A stretch of DNA of 64,000 nt from Treponema sp. (GCA_017525605.1 JAFXSM010000030.1:212889-276888); one strand, 5' to 3'. Counted from the first letter of the stretch, positions 42,656-52,122 are shown. Made by a program: numbers and translations. The notes: generated by a model not told the origin, from the letters alone.

Positions 42656-43459
42656 TTAATTTGTGAATTCTTGATTCGCGAAAATGAAGTTGTGCATAAG
42701 CGGCCCTGAGCCTTTCCCCAAGTCGAGCATCGCTTTTATCGTTTTTGTGACGTATTCTTTCGCGCGGAAAATGCTTTCTTCGAGACTGAATCCTTTTGCA
42801 AGGTTCGATGCGATTGCGGAAGAGAGAGTGCAGCCTGTTCCGTGCGTGTTCGGATTTTTTACGCGCTCTCCTCTGAACCATTCGGAAAATCCGTTTTTGC
42901 AGAAAAGGAAATCGTCCGCGCTGCCTGTTTTGTGTCCGCCTTTCAGAAGAACCGAGCAGCCGAATTGAATCGCGATTTCCTTTGCCGATTTTTCCATTTC
43001 CGTTTCCGAGTCGATTTTTTTTGAGAGAATGAATTCCGCTTCCGGGATATTTGGTGTGATGAGAGTTGAAAGCGGGAAAAGTTCTTGTTGAATTTTTAAT
43101 ATCGCGTTGTCGGATATCAGTTTCGTTCCGCTTGTCGAAATCATCACTGGGTCAAGAACGATATTCTGAAATTTGAATTTTATGATTGAATTTTTGACTG
43201 ATTCTGCTTGCGTCTCTGTGGGAATCATTCCGATTTTTACTGCATCGGGAAAAATGTCCGTTGCGACCGCCTCGATTTGCTTTTCGAGGTTCTGCGTTTC
43301 CGTGACTTGAACTGCAAAAACTCCGGTCGTGTTCTGCGCCGTCAATGCTGTGATTGCGCTCATTGCATAAACGCCGTTCGCCGTCATCGTCTTGATGTCC
43401 GCCTGTATTCCGGCACCGCCCGAACTGTCGCTTCCTGCAATCGTCAATGCAGTTTTCAT
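42656..43459 (-). CDS. thiD: Hydroxymethylpyrimidine (phosphate) kinase
   Basis: ThiD phosphorylates HMP and HMP-P for thiamin synthesis. The 267-residue protein has [20 protein letters not shown] at the start, [26 protein letters not shown] and the C-terminal [15 protein letters not shown] anion hole. The ATG at 43459 is just after the TPP riboswitch, whose end overlaps GGAGGAATT. It begins a thiD-thiC operon. Confidence 0.95.
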   Translation of the reverse strand: MKTALTIAGSDSSGGAGIQADIKTMTANGVYAMSAITALTAQNTTGVFAVQVTETQNLEKQIEAVATDIFPDAVKIGMIPTETQAESVKNSIIKFKFQNIVLDPVMISTSGTKLISDNAILKIQQELFPLSTLITPNIPEAEFILSKKIDSETEMEKSAKEIAIQFGCSVLLKGGHKTGSADDFLFCKNGFSEWFRGERVKNPNTHGTGCTLSSAIASNLAKGFSLEESIFRAKEYVTKTIKAMLDLGKGSGPLMHNFIFANQEFTN

Positions 43460-43467
43460 CTGTAATT

Positions 43468-43546
43468 CCTCCGTTGGCATTATCCAAATCAGGTGCGGTC
43501 GAGGACGAGTCAGTCCCCCTCTCAGCCAGCTTTCCGCCAGCTCCCG
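43468..43546 (-). promoter_or_regulatory. TPP riboswitch of thiD-thiC
   Basis: On the minus strand the thi-box motifs are clear: GCTGAGAGGG, ACCTGATTTGGATAATGCC and GGAGG. The aptamer ends at the ribosome binding site nine bases before the thiD start, so control is probably by blocking translation. Confidence 0.92.
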
Positions 43547-43560
43547 AAAAAAAAGTGTAG

Positions 43561-43713
43561 AGCAAAACGATATTCGAAAAGAAAAGAATTTGCAACAATG
43601 TTTTTGCTATTCCTTATATCGGAGCAAAAACTGCAAAAAAATTGGCGGAAGCATTGGACTGCGAAATCAGCGATTTTTTTCACGCATTTGACAAAAAACA
43701 AAAAAAACAATAG
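43561..43713 (+). pseudogene. Remnant of an XRE-type helix-turn-helix protein
   Basis: A 50-codon open stretch without start codon ends in stop. It contains VFAIPYIGAKTAKKLAEALD and CEISDFFHAFDKK, the end of a Cro/CI domain. An in-frame stop precedes it. It is wedged between two divergent TPP riboswitches. Confidence 0.55.
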
Positions 43714-43728
43714 ATTCCAATTCATTCA

Positions 43729-43805
43729 CGGAGGTACTTCTGGTTTTGCCGGAGGTTGAGAAATACTCTTTGAACCTGTCAGTTAATACTGTCGTAGGGA
43801 GCTGA
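43729..43805 (+). promoter_or_regulatory. TPP riboswitch of thiM
   Basis: The thi-box pieces GGAGGTACTTCTGG, GGTTGAGAAATACTC, TTTGAACCTGTCAGTTAATA and GTAGGGAGC follow in the family order. A terminator follows at 43837, so control is probably by transcription attenuation. Confidence 0.92.
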
Positions 43806-43836
43806 ATGAAAAACGAAAATCCTAATGGAAAATCAT

Positions 43837-43864
43837 AAGCTCACCTTTCTGGTGGGCTTTTTTA
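43837..43864 (+). terminator. Riboswitch-controlled terminator
   Basis: AAGCTCACC pairs with GGTGGGCTT (one G-U) and is followed by T-rich sequence. AGCTC of its left arm could instead pair with GAGCT at the end of the aptamer, giving an antiterminator. Confidence 0.75.
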
Positions 43865-43892
43865 TTTTAAATTGCAAAAATGGAGAAGAAAA

Positions 43893-44720
43893 ATGACGGA
43901 ATCTGAAATCAAGTCGAAAGTCGAAAAGGCAGTTGCGGATGCGAGGGCGAAAAAGCCGCTTGCGCCTTCCGTGACGAACACGGTGACTGTGAACCTCGTC
44001 GCAAACGCCCAGCTTGCGGTCGGAGGAAGTGCCGCGATGGTCTACCTTCCTGACGAATGTGAATGCATCGCAAAAATCGGAGGCGCAGTTTACCTGAACA
44101 CAGGGACGCTTCTGCCTGTGTACGAGGAATCTGTTCCGCGACTTGCACGCGCTCTGAAAGAAAATGCAAAGCCGTGGGTGCTCGACCCTGTGGGGCTTGG
44201 AATCGGAGGACTTCGAACCAAGCTTTTGTCGGCACTCAAAGATTTTCCTCCGACAATTGTCCGCGCAAATGCTTCTGAAGTGATTGCGCTTGCAAAATTG
44301 TGGGGCGTAATCGAGTCCGATTCTTCTGGTCCAAAAGGCGTCGATTCCGTCGATTCAGTTTCTGATGCCGAGAATGCGGCGGAATTGCTCGCGACGTTCA
44401 TTCATGGCGCGGTCGCAGTTTCCGGCGAAGTCGATTTTGTCACCGACGGGAAAATCTCAGTCCGCTCCGAAGGCGGCTCGCATTTCTTCGAGAAAATCAC
44501 CGGAGCCGGCTGTTCCCTGGGCGGAGTTTGCGCGGTCTACGCCGCCGTCACAGACCCGTTCACCGCCGCACTGACCGCCACCCAAATCTACAACCACGCA
44601 GGCAAAAAAGCCGAACAGACTTGCCACGGTCCTGCGACCTTCCAGGTGAATTTCTTAGACGAACTTTATTCAGCTTCACCTTCCGATATATCTGCAAATA
44701 AATTCGAAATAGTAAATTGA
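43893..44720 (+). CDS. thiM: Hydroxyethylthiazole kinase
   Basis: ThiM phosphorylates the thiazole alcohol in thiamin salvage. The 275-residue protein shows TNTVTVNLVANAQLAVGGSA, LNTGTL, PWVLDPVG, RANASE and the catalytic ITGAGCSLGG. ATG at 43893 follows GGAGAAG. Its last codon and stop are inside the inverted repeat of a nested palindromic element. Confidence 0.93.
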   Translation: MTESEIKSKVEKAVADARAKKPLAPSVTNTVTVNLVANAQLAVGGSAAMVYLPDECECIAKIGGAVYLNTGTLLPVYEESVPRLARALKENAKPWVLDPVGLGIGGLRTKLLSALKDFPPTIVRANASEVIALAKLWGVIESDSSGPKGVDSVDSVSDAENAAELLATFIHGAVAVSGEVDFVTDGKISVRSEGGSHFFEKITGAGCSLGGVCAVYAAVTDPFTAALTATQIYNHAGKKAEQTCHGPATFQVNFLDELYSASPSDISANKFEIVN

Positions 44721-44898
44721 ATGTCGAGTTAATGCATAGTGTAGTTGCAGAAACAAGCTCCCAGCGAGAACCCACCCTCAAAAACGGCAGTACCGCTACG
44801 CGGTGGCGTTAACATCGTTTGCGATGTTTAGTGTTTTTGAGGGTGGAACCTCGCTTCCGCATGTTTCTGCAACTGAATTGTAAAACTCGACATTCAAT
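44716..44898 (+). repeat. Nested palindromic element, copy 3
   Basis: Perfect 15-bp terminal inverted repeats (44716-44730, 44884-44898), a 12-bp stem (44744-44755 with 44862-44873), AGCGAG/CTCGCT, and a 12-bp inner stem (44774-44785 with 44833-44844). The loop bases AACCC and GGAAC match the copy at 9.8 kb. The apex 44786-44832 has the usual start plus an extra hairpin AACATCG-CGATGTT. Confidence 0.88.
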
Positions 44899-44920
44899 TT
44901 GTAATTTTTAGGAGGAAAAT

Positions 44921-45214
44921 ATGAATACGCTTGTTGCGGTCGCGATTGCGCCGTTTGGTGTTGGGGACGAGCTTTCGGATAAGGTTGCGGAAGTCGTCAA
45001 GGTTATAAGAAATTCGGGGCTGAAGAATAAAACTTATTCGATGTTCACGGAGATTGAAGGGGAGTGGGACGAAGTTATGCGCGTCGTGAAGGATGCGACG
45101 TTCGTTCTTGCAAAGAAGGGAATCAGGACGGAGGTGATAATGAAGATGGATATCCGGCCGGGGTACGAGAACATGATGAGCGAGAAGCTTGAGCGTCTTG
45201 AGGAGAAAATGTGA
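44921..45214 (+). CDS. MTH1187/YkoF-type thiamin-binding protein
   Basis: This 97-residue protein is of the DUF77 ferredoxin-like family, whose members bind thiamin or HMP. It starts MNTLVAVAIAPFGVGDELSD and has YSMFTEIEGEWDEVM. AGGAGG precedes the ATG. Its stop overlaps the ATG of thiE by one base, giving coupled translation. Confidence 0.88.
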   Translation: MNTLVAVAIAPFGVGDELSDKVAEVVKVIRNSGLKNKTYSMFTEIEGEWDEVMRVVKDATFVLAKKGIRTEVIMKMDIRPGYENMMSEKLERLEEKM

Positions 45215-45906
45215 TGTACAACAGAAAAAATCTTGACGTGGGCGCATATCTTGTTGTTGGGCCTGAGAACACGAACGGAAGGGCTGTCGAAGAAATCGTC
45301 GGGGATGCTGTCCGCGCCGGTTTTACAATCGTCCAGATTCGCTCGAAAGTTGCAGGTGCGCTTGAGATGATTGAGCTTTGCAGGAAAGCCGCGGATAAAA
45401 TTGCGAATCTTGGAAAGTCGGATTCAGTTTCGCTTGTCGTTGACGACAGGCTCGATGTCGTTCTTGCGGCAAGGGAGCGCGGAATCAAAGTTGACGGAAT
45501 CCACGTCGGGCAGAGCGACATTCCGGTCGATGTTTGCAGGAAGTATCTTGGCGAAGATTCGATTGTCGGGCTTTCTGCTTTGACTAGCGAGCTTATCGAG
45601 TATGTGAAGAATTTCGATTCTGCGAAAATTGATTATTTCGGGGCTGGACCTTTGCATGAAACTATGTCGAAGGACGACTGCCAGAGAAACGCTGACGGAA
45701 AAGTCATAACGATTCTGGATGAAATTTCAGAGCTTGCAAAATCAAGCCCGGTTCCTGTCGTCGTTGGCGGCGGCGTGAAAGCTTGTGACATTCCGCTTCT
45801 CAAAAAATCGGGCGTTGACGGCTTTTTCGTGATTTCGGCAGTCGCAGGCGCGGAAAATCCGTACGACGAGGCGAAAAAACTTGTGGACGCTTGGAAAAAT
45901 CAATAG
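45214..45906 (+). CDS. thiE: Thiamin-phosphate synthase
   Basis: ThiE joins HMP-PP and thiazole phosphate. The 230-residue TIM barrel has VQIRSK, LVVDDRLDVVLAARERGIKV, DGIHVGQSD, YFGAGPLHET and VVGGGVK. ATG at 45214 (TGATG overlap) is preferred over GTG at 45211. It completes the thiamin cluster; no thiazole-forming genes are in the window, so salvage of thiazole is likely. Confidence 0.94.
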   Translation: MYNRKNLDVGAYLVVGPENTNGRAVEEIVGDAVRAGFTIVQIRSKVAGALEMIELCRKAADKIANLGKSDSVSLVVDDRLDVVLAARERGIKVDGIHVGQSDIPVDVCRKYLGEDSIVGLSALTSELIEYVKNFDSAKIDYFGAGPLHETMSKDDCQRNADGKVITILDEISELAKSSPVPVVVGGGVKACDIPLLKKSGVDGFFVISAVAGAENPYDEAKKLVDAWKNQ

Positions 45907-45960
45907 AAACTGCTCGGAAACTTCAGTTTATGAAAAGGGAAACTGTGATATAATCAATAT

Positions 45961-46902
45961 GTGTATTACTTTATTGTGAATGTCCACGGAGGAAGCGGAA
46001 AATCGTTCATCCTCTGGAACAAAATCAAAAAGATTCTCAAAAAGCGCAACGTTGAATTCGAGAATTTCGTTCCTCAGCGCGTCGGTCATGCTGCCGAGCT
46101 TGCAAAAAAAATTGCAGACATCGACGAGCGCGACAAGAAAATCGTCATTCTTGGCGGCGACGGCACGCTGAACGAAGTTCTGAACGGAATCCCCGAGGAG
46201 AAATTTTCAAGCATAAAGCTCGGCCTCATTCCGTCTGGGTCCGGCAACGACTTCTCGCGCGGCATGAATCTTCCGCGGCACAACTACAAAAAGGCACTCG
46301 ATTTGATTCTGAACTCAAAAGGCGACAGAAAAATCGACCTCGGAATCATAAAATCGGACGATGAGGGCGCGCTTTTCAAAAAAAAGATTTTCGCTATAAG
46401 TTCAGGATTCGGCTTGAATGCGGTAATCGGAACGTCGGTGAACAAATCGAAAATCAAGGTGATTCTGAACAAGCTGAATCTTGGAAATTTGAGCTATGCG
46501 ATTCTGACCGTCATCGCGCTTTTCTCGCTCAGGACGCGGAACATAAAAATCAGGTTCGACGGCGGGGAAACGACCGAATACAAGAATGTCGTCTTTGTTG
46601 CGGCGATGAACGGCTATGCGGAAGGCGGCGGAATCCCGATGACACCAGACGCGAAAATCGACGACGGAAAACTTTCTGTCTGCATTGTCTGCTCAAAAAG
46701 CAAGCTCAAGACGTTCTTGATGTTTCCGCTTTTGTGCATCGGAAAGCACAATGTCTTCAAGTCGGTCTTCATCCGCGACTTTGAAAAAATGGAGATTGAA
46801 TCCGAGTCGCCTAGCATTTCGCACACGGACGGCGAGCTTTTCGGCAACCTGTCAAAAGCCGAATATACCGTCTGGAAAAATGCAGTGACGATGCTCGTCT
46901 AG
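45961..46902 (+). CDS. Diacylglycerol/sphingosine kinase-family lipid kinase
   Basis: The 313-residue protein has the NTP motif GGDGTLNEVLNGI and PSGSGNDFSRGM. Family members phosphorylate diacylglycerol or related lipids at the membrane. The start is GTG at 45961. An extended -10 (TG-A-TATAAT) ends six bases before it and no ribosome binding site exists, so the mRNA is probably leaderless. It converges on the NERD gene with an 8-bp gap. Confidence 0.88.
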   Translation: MYYFIVNVHGGSGKSFILWNKIKKILKKRNVEFENFVPQRVGHAAELAKKIADIDERDKKIVILGGDGTLNEVLNGIPEEKFSSIKLGLIPSGSGNDFSRGMNLPRHNYKKALDLILNSKGDRKIDLGIIKSDDEGALFKKKIFAISSGFGLNAVIGTSVNKSKIKVILNKLNLGNLSYAILTVIALFSLRTRNIKIRFDGGETTEYKNVVFVAAMNGYAEGGGIPMTPDAKIDDGKLSVCIVCSKSKLKTFLMFPLLCIGKHNVFKSVFIRDFEKMEIESESPSISHTDGELFGNLSKAEYTVWKNAVTMLV

Positions 46903-46910
46903 ACGTGTTT

Positions 46911-47729
46911 TTAGACGTTCTTCGTGTAGCGGCATTTCGGGAAATTCGAGCAGCCGAGGAAAAAGCCGCGCCTGCCGTTTCTGAGAATCAGTTTGCCTGT
47001 GCATCTCGGGCATTTTCCGTATCCTGAAAATTCTTTCTTGTTGATAATCGATTTTTCGATGTTCTTGACGTGTTTCTTCGCGTGCTTTTCGGAATCGAGC
47101 CTGAGTTTTTCTATGAGAATGCAGAATTTTTCGACCTGCGTTTCCGACAAAAGTTTTTCTTTCTGTTTTGTGATTTTTGCAATCAGATGGTTGAAATTCA
47201 CGGCGGTCGCTGTGCGTGATTTCAGCCGGATGAGCGAAACGTCGAGCTTGCTGATGTCTGCCTCGTCGGAAAATGCGATTATCGGAACGTATACATTGTC
47301 GGATTTTATGCGCGTGTTCATCTTGAGCGCGGCAACGTGCGCTTTGTTTTGGCGAATCGGGTTGTAAAATTCTTTTATCGTTCCGCGCCATGACTTTTTC
47401 CACGTCTTGTCTTTTTCGCGCCCGTAGATTTCGCCCTTGTAATTCTTTGTCTCGATGACGAAAATTCCGTACACAGAAACGACAACGTGGTCAATCTGCA
47501 CTGTAGAGGTCGATCCGTAGAGCATAACGTCGTTGTAAATTCTGTATTCTTCCGGGAGCTTTGCGAGGATTTTTCCGACTTCGTGCTCTCCCTGTTTTCC
47601 GAATGAATCCCTCTGTTCCTCGTTTTCGATTTCAGCCCTTGATTTTCCGAAAATCTTCTTGATTGCGAATACTGATCCAACAACGACGAGAAATGCAACA
47701 ATCAGAATCGGAATAAAAACAAAACTCAT
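46911..47729 (-). CDS. NERD-domain protein with topoisomerase-type zinc ribbon
   Basis: The 272-residue protein has an N-terminal membrane segment (ILIVAFLVVVGSVFAI) and a NERD nuclease-related domain (GKQGEHEVGKILAKL, QIDHVVVSVYGIFVIETKNYKG). A C-terminal zinc ribbon (CPRCTGKLILRN, GCSNFPKCRY) as in topoisomerase I follows. It may process or bind DNA near the membrane. Confidence 0.88.
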   Translation of the reverse strand: MSFVFIPILIVAFLVVVGSVFAIKKIFGKSRAEIENEEQRDSFGKQGEHEVGKILAKLPEEYRIYNDVMLYGSTSTVQIDHVVVSVYGIFVIETKNYKGEIYGREKDKTWKKSWRGTIKEFYNPIRQNKAHVAALKMNTRIKSDNVYVPIIAFSDEADISKLDVSLIRLKSRTATAVNFNHLIAKITKQKEKLLSETQVEKFCILIEKLRLDSEKHAKKHVKNIEKSIINKKEFSGYGKCPRCTGKLILRNGRRGFFLGCSNFPKCRYTKNV

Positions 47730-47791
47730 TTTTAAATCCCTTTTTTAATCCGATATGGAACTTCAGGAAAAATCCCGAAGTTCCGCATCGT

Positions 47792-49465
47792 TTAGTTTGA
47801 TTTATATTGACCGAGAATTTCCGTGATGAGCGGAATCAGCTGCTTTTTGCGGCTTATAACGTCTTTCAGATAGAACACGTTCTCGTCTTTCTTCGGCAGA
47901 TTCACGAACGGCATGAATTTTGCATCCCCCGCGATGAGCATCACCGAGCTGAGCTTTGTGATGTCCGTCACCAGAAGCAGACTGAAAAGTCCGCCGTGGC
48001 TTCGCCTTGTGATTTCAAGTTCGTCCAGAAATTCCTTTTTGCGAGAAAGAATTTCCGCGGTGTCCTCGACTTCAATCTGGCTTGCGGTGTAAGTGATTTT
48101 TCCGTTGTCGAACTGCTCCGAATATTCTTTCATGTCCTGACTCAGAACTTCCGAAACGCTTCTTGATCCGATGTGGCTTCCCGCCGCGATGATGTCCATT
48201 CCGAGTTTCTGGATGTCCAAATCAGTTATCGAAGAAAGATATTCCGCGACTTCCCTGTCAACGTCGGTCGTCGTGGCTGACTGCAAAATCAGAGTGTCGC
48301 TCAAAATTCCGCAGAGCATAATCTGCGCCATCTCAACCGGAATTGAAATTTTCTTTTCCCTGTACATGTTCGCGACTTGCGTTGCGGTCGAGCCGACTGG
48401 CCTGTTTATGAACGTAATCGGATATTTTGTCGGAATCGTCCCGATTTTGTGGTGGTCGATGATTTCCCGAATCCTGTAGTTCTCGATTCCGTCAACAGCC
48501 TGCGTCAGTTCATTGTGGTCAACAAGGGAAACCTGGACGTTCGGTTCGTGCAGAAGGTCGTTCTCCGAGATGATTCCGATGAGCTTGTCGTCGTCGTCAA
48601 CAACCGGAAGCGAATGGCTCGGGCTTGAATGCAGGAGCGACTTGATTTTTTTCACCGTGTCCATTTTTCTGACCGGCGTAACCGATGAGTCCGACATAAC
48701 GGAAACCGGCGACGAATAAGACATGAGCATTGCTGTGGAAGCTGTGTCGAACGAGCTTACGAGAATCGAAATTCCGTTTTTCTTTGCTTTTTCGATGATT
48801 TCTTTTTTCGGAAGCCTTGCGCCGCTTAATACAAGTGCGCGGATTTTCTTTTCCATGCAGAATTCGTGCAAATCTTCCCTGTCGCCTGTCAAAACGATGA
48901 GCTTTTCGCAAAGGTGCGCCTCGACAGTCTTCTTGAACGACTCGAAGCTTGCCGCACCTACGATTATCGTGAATTTCTGAATCTCGTCTCCGTCAACGAC
49001 ATTTATTGGCTGCGCGTTTATCGTCTTTATGATGTGGCTCAGGCTCGTGGAGACGTTGAGGTGATGCTCCGGGTTCAGAATCGAAAGCACGTTGTGCGCA
49101 AAGACATTGTAATGAAGAAGCGATTTGTATTTTCCTTCAGAATCGACGACCGGAAGAACGTGGTTGCCGAGTTTCTGCATGAGGCTTGCCGCATTCCAGA
49201 GCGGCTCGTTCTCGTTCACCGTGGCAGCCTTTTCGATGTCTGTCATGTAATATGCCGCTTTCGGCGCGAGGTCAGGAATGTATTCAGGCGGATTTAAGTT
49301 GAACCTTTTGAAAATGTATTCAGTCTGCGGAGAAAGCTTTCCGGCACGCGCCGCAACATATTCTTTCTCGCCAAGAAGATTTTTTAGTTTCGCAAAAGCC
49401 GCCGCCGAAACAACGGAATCAGTATCAGGATTTTTGTGTCCAAAAACATAAGTCGTATTTTTCAT
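47792..49465 (-). CDS. ppaC: Family II inorganic pyrophosphatase with CBS/DRTGG regulatory insert
   Basis: The manganese enzyme hydrolyses pyrophosphate. DHH motifs: VFGHKNPDTDS, LVDHNE and EIIDHHKIG. Between them lie two CBS domains and a DRTGG domain (residues about 70-300), giving 557 residues against 310 for the plain form. These inserts bind adenine nucleotides. TG-T-TAAAAT ends six bases before the ATG with no ribosome binding site. Confidence 0.92.
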   Translation of the reverse strand: MKNTTYVFGHKNPDTDSVVSAAAFAKLKNLLGEKEYVAARAGKLSPQTEYIFKRFNLNPPEYIPDLAPKAAYYMTDIEKAATVNENEPLWNAASLMQKLGNHVLPVVDSEGKYKSLLHYNVFAHNVLSILNPEHHLNVSTSLSHIIKTINAQPINVVDGDEIQKFTIIVGAASFESFKKTVEAHLCEKLIVLTGDREDLHEFCMEKKIRALVLSGARLPKKEIIEKAKKNGISILVSSFDTASTAMLMSYSSPVSVMSDSSVTPVRKMDTVKKIKSLLHSSPSHSLPVVDDDDKLIGIISENDLLHEPNVQVSLVDHNELTQAVDGIENYRIREIIDHHKIGTIPTKYPITFINRPVGSTATQVANMYREKKISIPVEMAQIMLCGILSDTLILQSATTTDVDREVAEYLSSITDLDIQKLGMDIIAAGSHIGSRSVSEVLSQDMKEYSEQFDNGKITYTASQIEVEDTAEILSRKKEFLDELEITRRSHGGLFSLLLVTDITKLSSVMLIAGDAKFMPFVNLPKKDENVFYLKDVISRKKQLIPLITEILGQYKSN

Positions 49466-49508
49466 ACGTCCATTTTAACACGGTAACTAGATAAAAAAAT
49501 AGTATTTA

Positions 49509-49545
49509 GGTCGAATATCAAGATAGTGCAAATTGATATTCGACC
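49509..49545. repeat. 12-bp perfect hairpin after symporter gene
   Basis: GGTCGAATATCA pairs with TGATATTCGACC. Part of the arm (49504-49518) recurs inverted at 51203-51217 on the other side of the symporter gene. Confidence 0.65.
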
Positions 49546-49563
49546 GTTATTTCAGAATGTCAA

Positions 49564-51009
49564 TTATTTATAAATCTCCAGCGTCGGGTATTTCTTGAAG
49601 AATTCCTTCGTCATTCTCGCCGTAAGCCCACTAAGCGCGATAAGTGACACGCAGTTCGGAATCGCCATGAGCGCGTTCGTGATGTCCGCGATTGTCCATA
49701 CTTCGCTGACGGTGAGATATGGGCCGATGAAAACTGCGACGATGTAGAGAATCCTGTAAAGCATGACGAGCTTCATCTTTCCGTTCGTGAGGTATTCAAG
49801 ACAGCGTTCTGAATAGTAGTCCCAGCCGAGAATCGTCGTGAACGCGAAGAAGATGAGACAAATCATCAGGAGGAACTGGACTGAGTGACCGTCGCCGCCA
49901 AGAACTCTCGTGAATGCGCCTGACGTTATCGCAACGCCCTTGAGGTCGCCGACACCGTTTCCGTCGCCGATGTAGAATGCGATTACGATAGCAAGACCAG
50001 TCATCGTACAGATGATGATTGTGTCGATGAAAGTTCCGAGCATCGATACAAGACCCTGTTCTACAGGCTCATCGACTTTCGCGGATGCGGCCGCGATTGG
50101 TGCAGAACCGAGACCTGCCTCGTTCGAGAAGATTCCTCTTGCGACACCTTTCTGCATTGCCCCAATCATCTGCGAAAGGACGAATCCGAGTGCACCGCCG
50201 GCAGCTGCCTTTACGCCGAATGCTGATTTGAAGATTACGGTGAATGCTTCCGGGAGCTTCGTGGCGTTCATGAGGACGACCGAAAGACCGAGGAAGACGT
50301 AGATTACAGCCATTGCAGGAACGATGAATTCAGCTACTTTCGAGATTCTCTTGAGACCGCCGATAATGACGAGCGCGACAGCAAGCGCGACAAGGAAGCC
50401 TGAAATCACTGTGTGCCATGAATATGAATTTGTGCCGATTGAGAATGCGATGTGGCCGTTGCCAGGGTTCATCGCGTCGTTGACGGCCGATGTGATTCCG
50501 TTGACCTGCGTAATCGTTCCGATTCCCAAAACGCCTGACATTACGCCGAACACCGCGAAGAGAACTGCAAGCCACTTCCAGTTCTTTCCGAGCCCTTTCT
50601 CAATCGTGTAGAACGGGCCTCCGAGAATGTGACCGTCAGCTTTCGTCTCCCTGAAATGCACTGAAAGCATACATTCCGCATATTTAGTCGCGATTCCGAG
50701 AAATGCCGCGAACCACATCCAGAACAATGCGCCAGGGCCTCCCGTAGAAATTGCAGTTGCCACACCGACGATGTTTCCTGTTCCGATTGTCGCGGAAAGG
50801 GCAGTGCAGAGCGCGCCGAAGCTTGAGACTTCGCCTTTTCCCTCGGCAGATTCCTTGAAAATCGACCTGAATGCGCGCCCAAGATACCTGAACTGCATCC
50901 CCTTCGTCCTGATTGTCAGGATGAGACCAGTTGCCAGAATCAGAACGATTGTCGGGATTCCCCAGACAATTTCGTCCATCTTCTCAAGAATTGCGTCAAA
51001 CATTTCCAT
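49564..51009 (-). CDS. AGCS-family sodium:alanine/glycine symporter
   Basis: The 481-residue membrane protein imports small neutral amino acids with sodium. About eleven hydrophobic segments are visible, with TALSATIGTGNIVGVATAI, GGPGALFWMW, and NEAGLGSAPIAAA. The ATG at 51009 follows GGAGAAAC. It is monocistronic. Confidence 0.93.
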   Translation of the reverse strand: MEMFDAILEKMDEIVWGIPTIVLILATGLILTIRTKGMQFRYLGRAFRSIFKESAEGKGEVSSFGALCTALSATIGTGNIVGVATAISTGGPGALFWMWFAAFLGIATKYAECMLSVHFRETKADGHILGGPFYTIEKGLGKNWKWLAVLFAVFGVMSGVLGIGTITQVNGITSAVNDAMNPGNGHIAFSIGTNSYSWHTVISGFLVALAVALVIIGGLKRISKVAEFIVPAMAVIYVFLGLSVVLMNATKLPEAFTVIFKSAFGVKAAAGGALGFVLSQMIGAMQKGVARGIFSNEAGLGSAPIAAASAKVDEPVEQGLVSMLGTFIDTIIICTMTGLAIVIAFYIGDGNGVGDLKGVAITSGAFTRVLGGDGHSVQFLLMICLIFFAFTTILGWDYYSERCLEYLTNGKMKLVMLYRILYIVAVFIGPYLTVSEVWTIADITNALMAIPNCVSLIALSGLTARMTKEFFKKYPTLEIYK

Positions 51010-51242
51010 AATGTTTCTCCAAAATTTAAATAAAAAAAGCCGAAATCCCCGCAGATTTACGCATCGTCGCGTTGATTTCAGCAATCGGAAAGAAGAATAC
51101 CAAAAATCCAGTTTTTTTCAAAGAGTCAAAAGGTGAACTCTCGCGCTTTTTTTTATATTGATGAACAAAAGTGAAATTGGTGAACGAAAGTGAACGGGCT
51201 GCATATTCGACCTAAATCCTTTTTTGCGGTAGAATTCGAACC

Positions 51243-52091
51243 ATGAAAAAAGGTCTTGTTTTGGAGGGCGGTGCGCTCCGTGTAATTTTCTCATGCGGAG
51301 TCCTCGATGTTTTGATGGAGAACGGAATCGACTTTGACGGAATGATGACGGTCTCCGCAGGCGCGTGCTTCGGATGCAACTTCAAGTCGCGCCAGGTCGG
51401 AAGGGCAGTGCGGTTCAACATGAAATACGCGTCGGACAAACGCTACTGCTCGTGGCGGTCGTTTCTGAAAACGGGGAATCTTTTCAACGCCGAATTCGCG
51501 TACCACACGATTCCCGAAAAGCTCGACATATTCGATTTCGATATGTTCAGGAAAAATCCGATTGAATTTTACATTGCCGCAACGAACATCCGCACCGGAA
51601 AAGCCGAGTTCAAAAAATTCGACGAATGTGACGAGAGGTGCCTTGAATTCATACGCGCGTCCGCAGCGATGCCGCTCGTCCAGCGCATTGTGGATTTTGA
51701 CGGCGAGAAATATCTTGACGGGGGGATTGCAGATTCAATTCCGCTCAAAAAGTTCGAGGAGCTTGGGTTCGAAAAGAATCTCGTCATACTCACGCAGCCG
51801 AAAGATTTCGTGAAAAAGCCGAATCCGCTTCTTCCGCTGATTCGCCTCCGCTACAGGAAATATCCGAATCTGATTCAGACAGTGAAAAACCGGCATCTCG
51901 TGTACAACGACGAGACGAAATACGTTTTCGACAGGGCAAAGCAGAACGCCTGCTTCGTGATTTGCCCGAGCGAAAACCTCGGAATCTCCCGCGCGGAGAA
52001 AAATCCCGACGAACTGAAGCGAATCTACGAAATGGGCAGAAAAATCTGCATGAAAAACCTCCCCGAAATAAAAAAATTCTTTCTAATTTGA
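51243..52091 (+). CDS. Patatin-like phospholipase (first)
   Basis: The 282-residue protein opens with LVLEGGALRVIFSCGVLD (oxyanion loop). The nucleophile Ser lies in TVSAGACFG, where the first Gly of GxSxG is replaced, and the catalytic Asp is in YLDGGIADSIP. Substrate is presumably a phospholipid. TAGAAT ends seven bases before the ATG without ribosome binding site. Confidence 0.88.
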   Translation: MKKGLVLEGGALRVIFSCGVLDVLMENGIDFDGMMTVSAGACFGCNFKSRQVGRAVRFNMKYASDKRYCSWRSFLKTGNLFNAEFAYHTIPEKLDIFDFDMFRKNPIEFYIAATNIRTGKAEFKKFDECDERCLEFIRASAAMPLVQRIVDFDGEKYLDGGIADSIPLKKFEELGFEKNLVILTQPKDFVKKPNPLLPLIRLRYRKYPNLIQTVKNRHLVYNDETKYVFDRAKQNACFVICPSENLGISRAEKNPDELKRIYEMGRKICMKNLPEIKKFFLI

Positions 52092-52122
52092 ATTGTTTTA
52101 ATTATATTGATTACGAAATTTT

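Noticed and set aside
41409..42659. 416-codon open frame on the plus strand
   Set aside because: It is antisense to thiC, has no ribosome binding site, and its Arg/His-rich content is typical of a shadow of a real gene.
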